Source: Sipunculus nudus
Lineage: Eukaryota > Annelida > Sipuncula > Golfingiida > Sipunculidae
DNA length: 64,000 bases
Assembly: GCA_026874595.1 (NCBI GenBank)
Contig: CM049314.1
Location: 76,088,300-76,152,299, forward strand
Reading direction: 5' to 3'
How positions within the stretch are numbered: the first letter of the stretch is position 1; each line of letters starts with the position of its first letter. A model generated the notes under the pieces. That model ran no database searches. It saw nothing but the letters and a program-made list of their open reading frames with translations, and had not been told where the DNA came from. The position numbers were made by a program, and so were the translations under genes. Positions 62,225-64,000 of the stretch are shown here, one piece after another.

Positions 62225-62376
62225 CGCATATGTGTGGAGGTTGGCACGCGAGAACCAATGAACCGGAAGTTTGAGCGACAATAAGAGACGCAAGGATATA
62301 TCCAAAAATTTGATGCGCCGTAGTTTGTAATTTAGTCTTGGTTTCTAAATATTTCAATTATTCCTGAAGTGCGCTG
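62225..62376 (+). promoter_or_regulatory. Promoter-like stretch (CCAAT, ETS sites)
   Basis: AACCAATGAACCGGAAGTTT at about 62254-62273 combines a CCAAT box with ACCGGAAGT, the ETS/GABP site common in housekeeping promoters. It lies about 110 bp upstream of a possible first coding exon. Functional role is inferred. Confidence 0.35.
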
Positions 62377-62404
62377 ATGGATTTTTTGGAAGACGGGGAA
62401 ATAG
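62377..62404 (+). CDS. Possible first coding exon (MDFLEDGEI...)
   Basis: ATG at 62377 encodes nine residues, MDFLEDGEI, and ends at GAAATAG|GTAAGA, a near-consensus donor, in phase 1. Short acidic first exons behind CCAAT/ETS promoters are common in nuclear housekeeping genes. The next exon was not found in the window. Very short, so a chance occurrence is possible. Confidence 0.3.
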
Positions 62405-62551
62405 GTAAGATTCATGTATTGTTTAAGACTTCTCTTGTATGTAAGGCTGACCGTAAACTGATAAACATTTTGTCACTGAACTGAAAGTGAAACGAATATG
62501 TCACTTGTCAGTGTCACTGTCAAGTATGATCGCGAGGGTCTCCCGAAACAA

Positions 62552-62571
62552 CCAAAACACCGGTGTTTTGG
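62552..62571. repeat. 20-bp perfect palindrome
   Basis: CCAAAACACCGGTGTTTTGG is its own reverse complement. Related words (ACGAAACACC; GTGTTTTCGGTG) occur at 62582-62602 and 62817-62855, suggesting a repeat with inverted parts. Confidence 0.7.
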
Positions 62572-62879
62572 GTAATTTTTGACGAAACACCACGAAACAC
62601 CTACTTAACCTCAACAGCGAAGCTGAATATTCATTCCATTAGATAAATAATCATTTGGGGAATCTTTTCATGAAATATGGATGCGTAATTATCTATTTTA
62701 AAGTTGTACGCAAGTGTTTCGTGTTGATGTCAGTTCAGACGTTGAAGGAGGTCGCCAATTTGATAGCGTGGTTGCTGCCACCTGGTGGCACTAAGGGGAA
62801 TCATACTCAGCCAGGGTGTTTTCGGTGCAGTGACGAAACACTGCGGTGTACATACGTTTGAAGGAATAATCAAACATTT

Positions 62880-63202
62880 GACACAGAGAATATGAGAGCC
62901 AATAATAATAATTATATTCCCATGCAAATCATACTATCATACCTACTGTTCTAAATCATATTAATTATATTATTATATAAGGCCTATTTAATAAAAACTT
63001 TTCATTTCAATTTTGTATCAGGTGCATTACACCTCAAGCAATAAATAAAAATATACTATATAAATATAAAATATACTACAAATCAATAAATAAAAATATA
63101 CTGTATAAATATAAATATAAAATATACTACAAATTAAAATGTTGACACTCAAAAGATCATGCAATTATATTCCAACAGTAGCGATTATTATATTTTTAAT
63201 AG

Positions 63203-63274
<72 letters not shown>

Positions 63275-63480
63275 CAATTTCAATATGAACATTTTAGTGT
63301 CATACCTTGGTAAAGATCATGTTAATAATATGATAATGATTATTATTATTATTATTATTATTAATTATATGCATTATGAATTTAATTATTACAAAATAAA
63401 CAGGCACGAAAATAAAATTTTGAAATGCAATGTAAAACTCATTTTAAGTGTATTTTACACCATATTTTGATTACCATCAG
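62880..63480. repeat. AT-rich tract with microsatellites
   Basis: A duplicated AATAAATAAAAATATACT block (63040-63135), (TA)n at 63205-63271, and (ATT)n at 63339-63363. No gene. Confidence 0.6.
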
Positions 63481-63487
63481 AACCTTC

Positions 63488-63700
63488 TCACCTGAAAGAG
63501 GTCGAAAGTCGGGGAAAACCGACCCTTTGATCATCCACCACCTGACACTTGCTGCACTGCAGCCCTGCCTTTGTGACATAATTAATTAGTTGAGTAATGA
63601 GATTAGGAGTTGTTACGCAATACGCTGAACCGTTACCTTCTCGCAGGTGATCTATGATGTCCACTGTTGCTTGTTGTGTGCTCAGCCTAATCTTTATCAT
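63488..63700 (-). CDS. Candidate minus-strand exon, unrecognised
   Basis: An open minus-strand frame reads MIKIRLSTQQATVDIIDHLR, then continues to a CSKC motif and QVVDDQRVGFPRL. It ends at CTTTCAG|GTGAGA, a strong donor. Internally GAAG|GTAACG and CAAAGGCAG could bound a small in-frame intron, so two exons are also possible. No polypyrimidine acceptor upstream; the ATG at 63700-63698 may be a start. Family unknown. Confidence 0.3.
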   Translation of the reverse strand: MIKIRLSTQQATVDIIDHLREGNGSAYCVTTPNLITQLINYVTKAGLQCSKCQVVDDQRVGFPRLSTSFR

Positions 63701-64000
63701 TATACAGTGTCACTTTATTTGCAAGACATAATTCGTTGAGCAGTACGCACATTAACAAAGACCCGATCCCAATGCTAAAAAAAAGCAGCAAAAATAAATC
63801 AAAGTTATATGCCATGGTAATGACGAAACTTCTGATTATAAGGAGAGAGAGAGAGAGAGAAAGCGAGAGAGAGAGCAATAGAAATAACAATAAAATCCAT
63901 AAGTTTAGACAATATACATTATAATTGATAGTATATATATATATATTTATATATTTCTAAATATATATGAATAACATGAATACAATATTTAGGAATATGA
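63701..64000. other. Spacer with GA microsatellite
   Basis: (GA)n at 63843-63875 and a TA-rich block near 63930-63970. Nothing else seen. Confidence 0.6.

Overview
The window looks like nuclear DNA from a marine invertebrate, most likely a bivalve mollusc. This is inference: the DNA is AT-rich and intron-rich, has no bacterial-style gene packing, and is crowded with nested non-autonomous repeats of the kind common in mollusc genomes. No RNA gene or CRISPR array was seen. Coding content is sparse. The clearest proteins belong to mobile elements, and most of those are broken.

Layout. 1-550: the 3' end of an unrecognised coiled-coil/Cys-rich ORF. 771-7635: a 3.43-kb repeat element interrupted by an inverted full-length copy of itself; both copies carry a further nested 1.2-kb repeat (here 'F'). 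9.8-12.6 kb: short-motif arrays, a tandem family ending in a GC-rich hairpin, a truncated F copy, and the 5' terminus of another E-type element. 12572-22163: the centrepiece, a 9.6-kb DNA transposon with identical 41-bp terminal inverted repeats, a 4-bp target duplication (GTTA), subterminal arrays of a TAACGGTAAAGAC motif, a DDE-type transposase gene with two frame lesions (15792-18607), and a 2.4-kb minisatellite. 22.7-33.5 kb: tandem repeat families, several sharing the palindrome GGTGGCGCCACC. 34.95-38.33 kb: a dead tyrosine-recombinase transposon gene split by a 2.36-kb insertion with the same ends as the 771-7635 family.

40.9-44.8 kb holds exons of a probable secreted protein (signal peptide, CUB-like SPNYP motif) with several frame breaks. 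45.37-52.29 kb is bounded by facing CCAACGTTGG-rich ends and may be a second large transposon with a few exon-like frames. 54.6-59.5 kb holds two MITEs, a LINE relic split by a solo LTR, and a pogo/mariner-like element. At 62.2-62.4 kb there is a promoter-like stretch and a possible first exon, and at 63.5-63.7 kb a possible minus-strand exon.

The best candidate for an undescribed system is the 9.6-kb transposon: ends, target duplication, iterated putative binding sites and transposase can all be read together. The nested hairpin-ended families, and the palindrome embedded in them, are the second theme.
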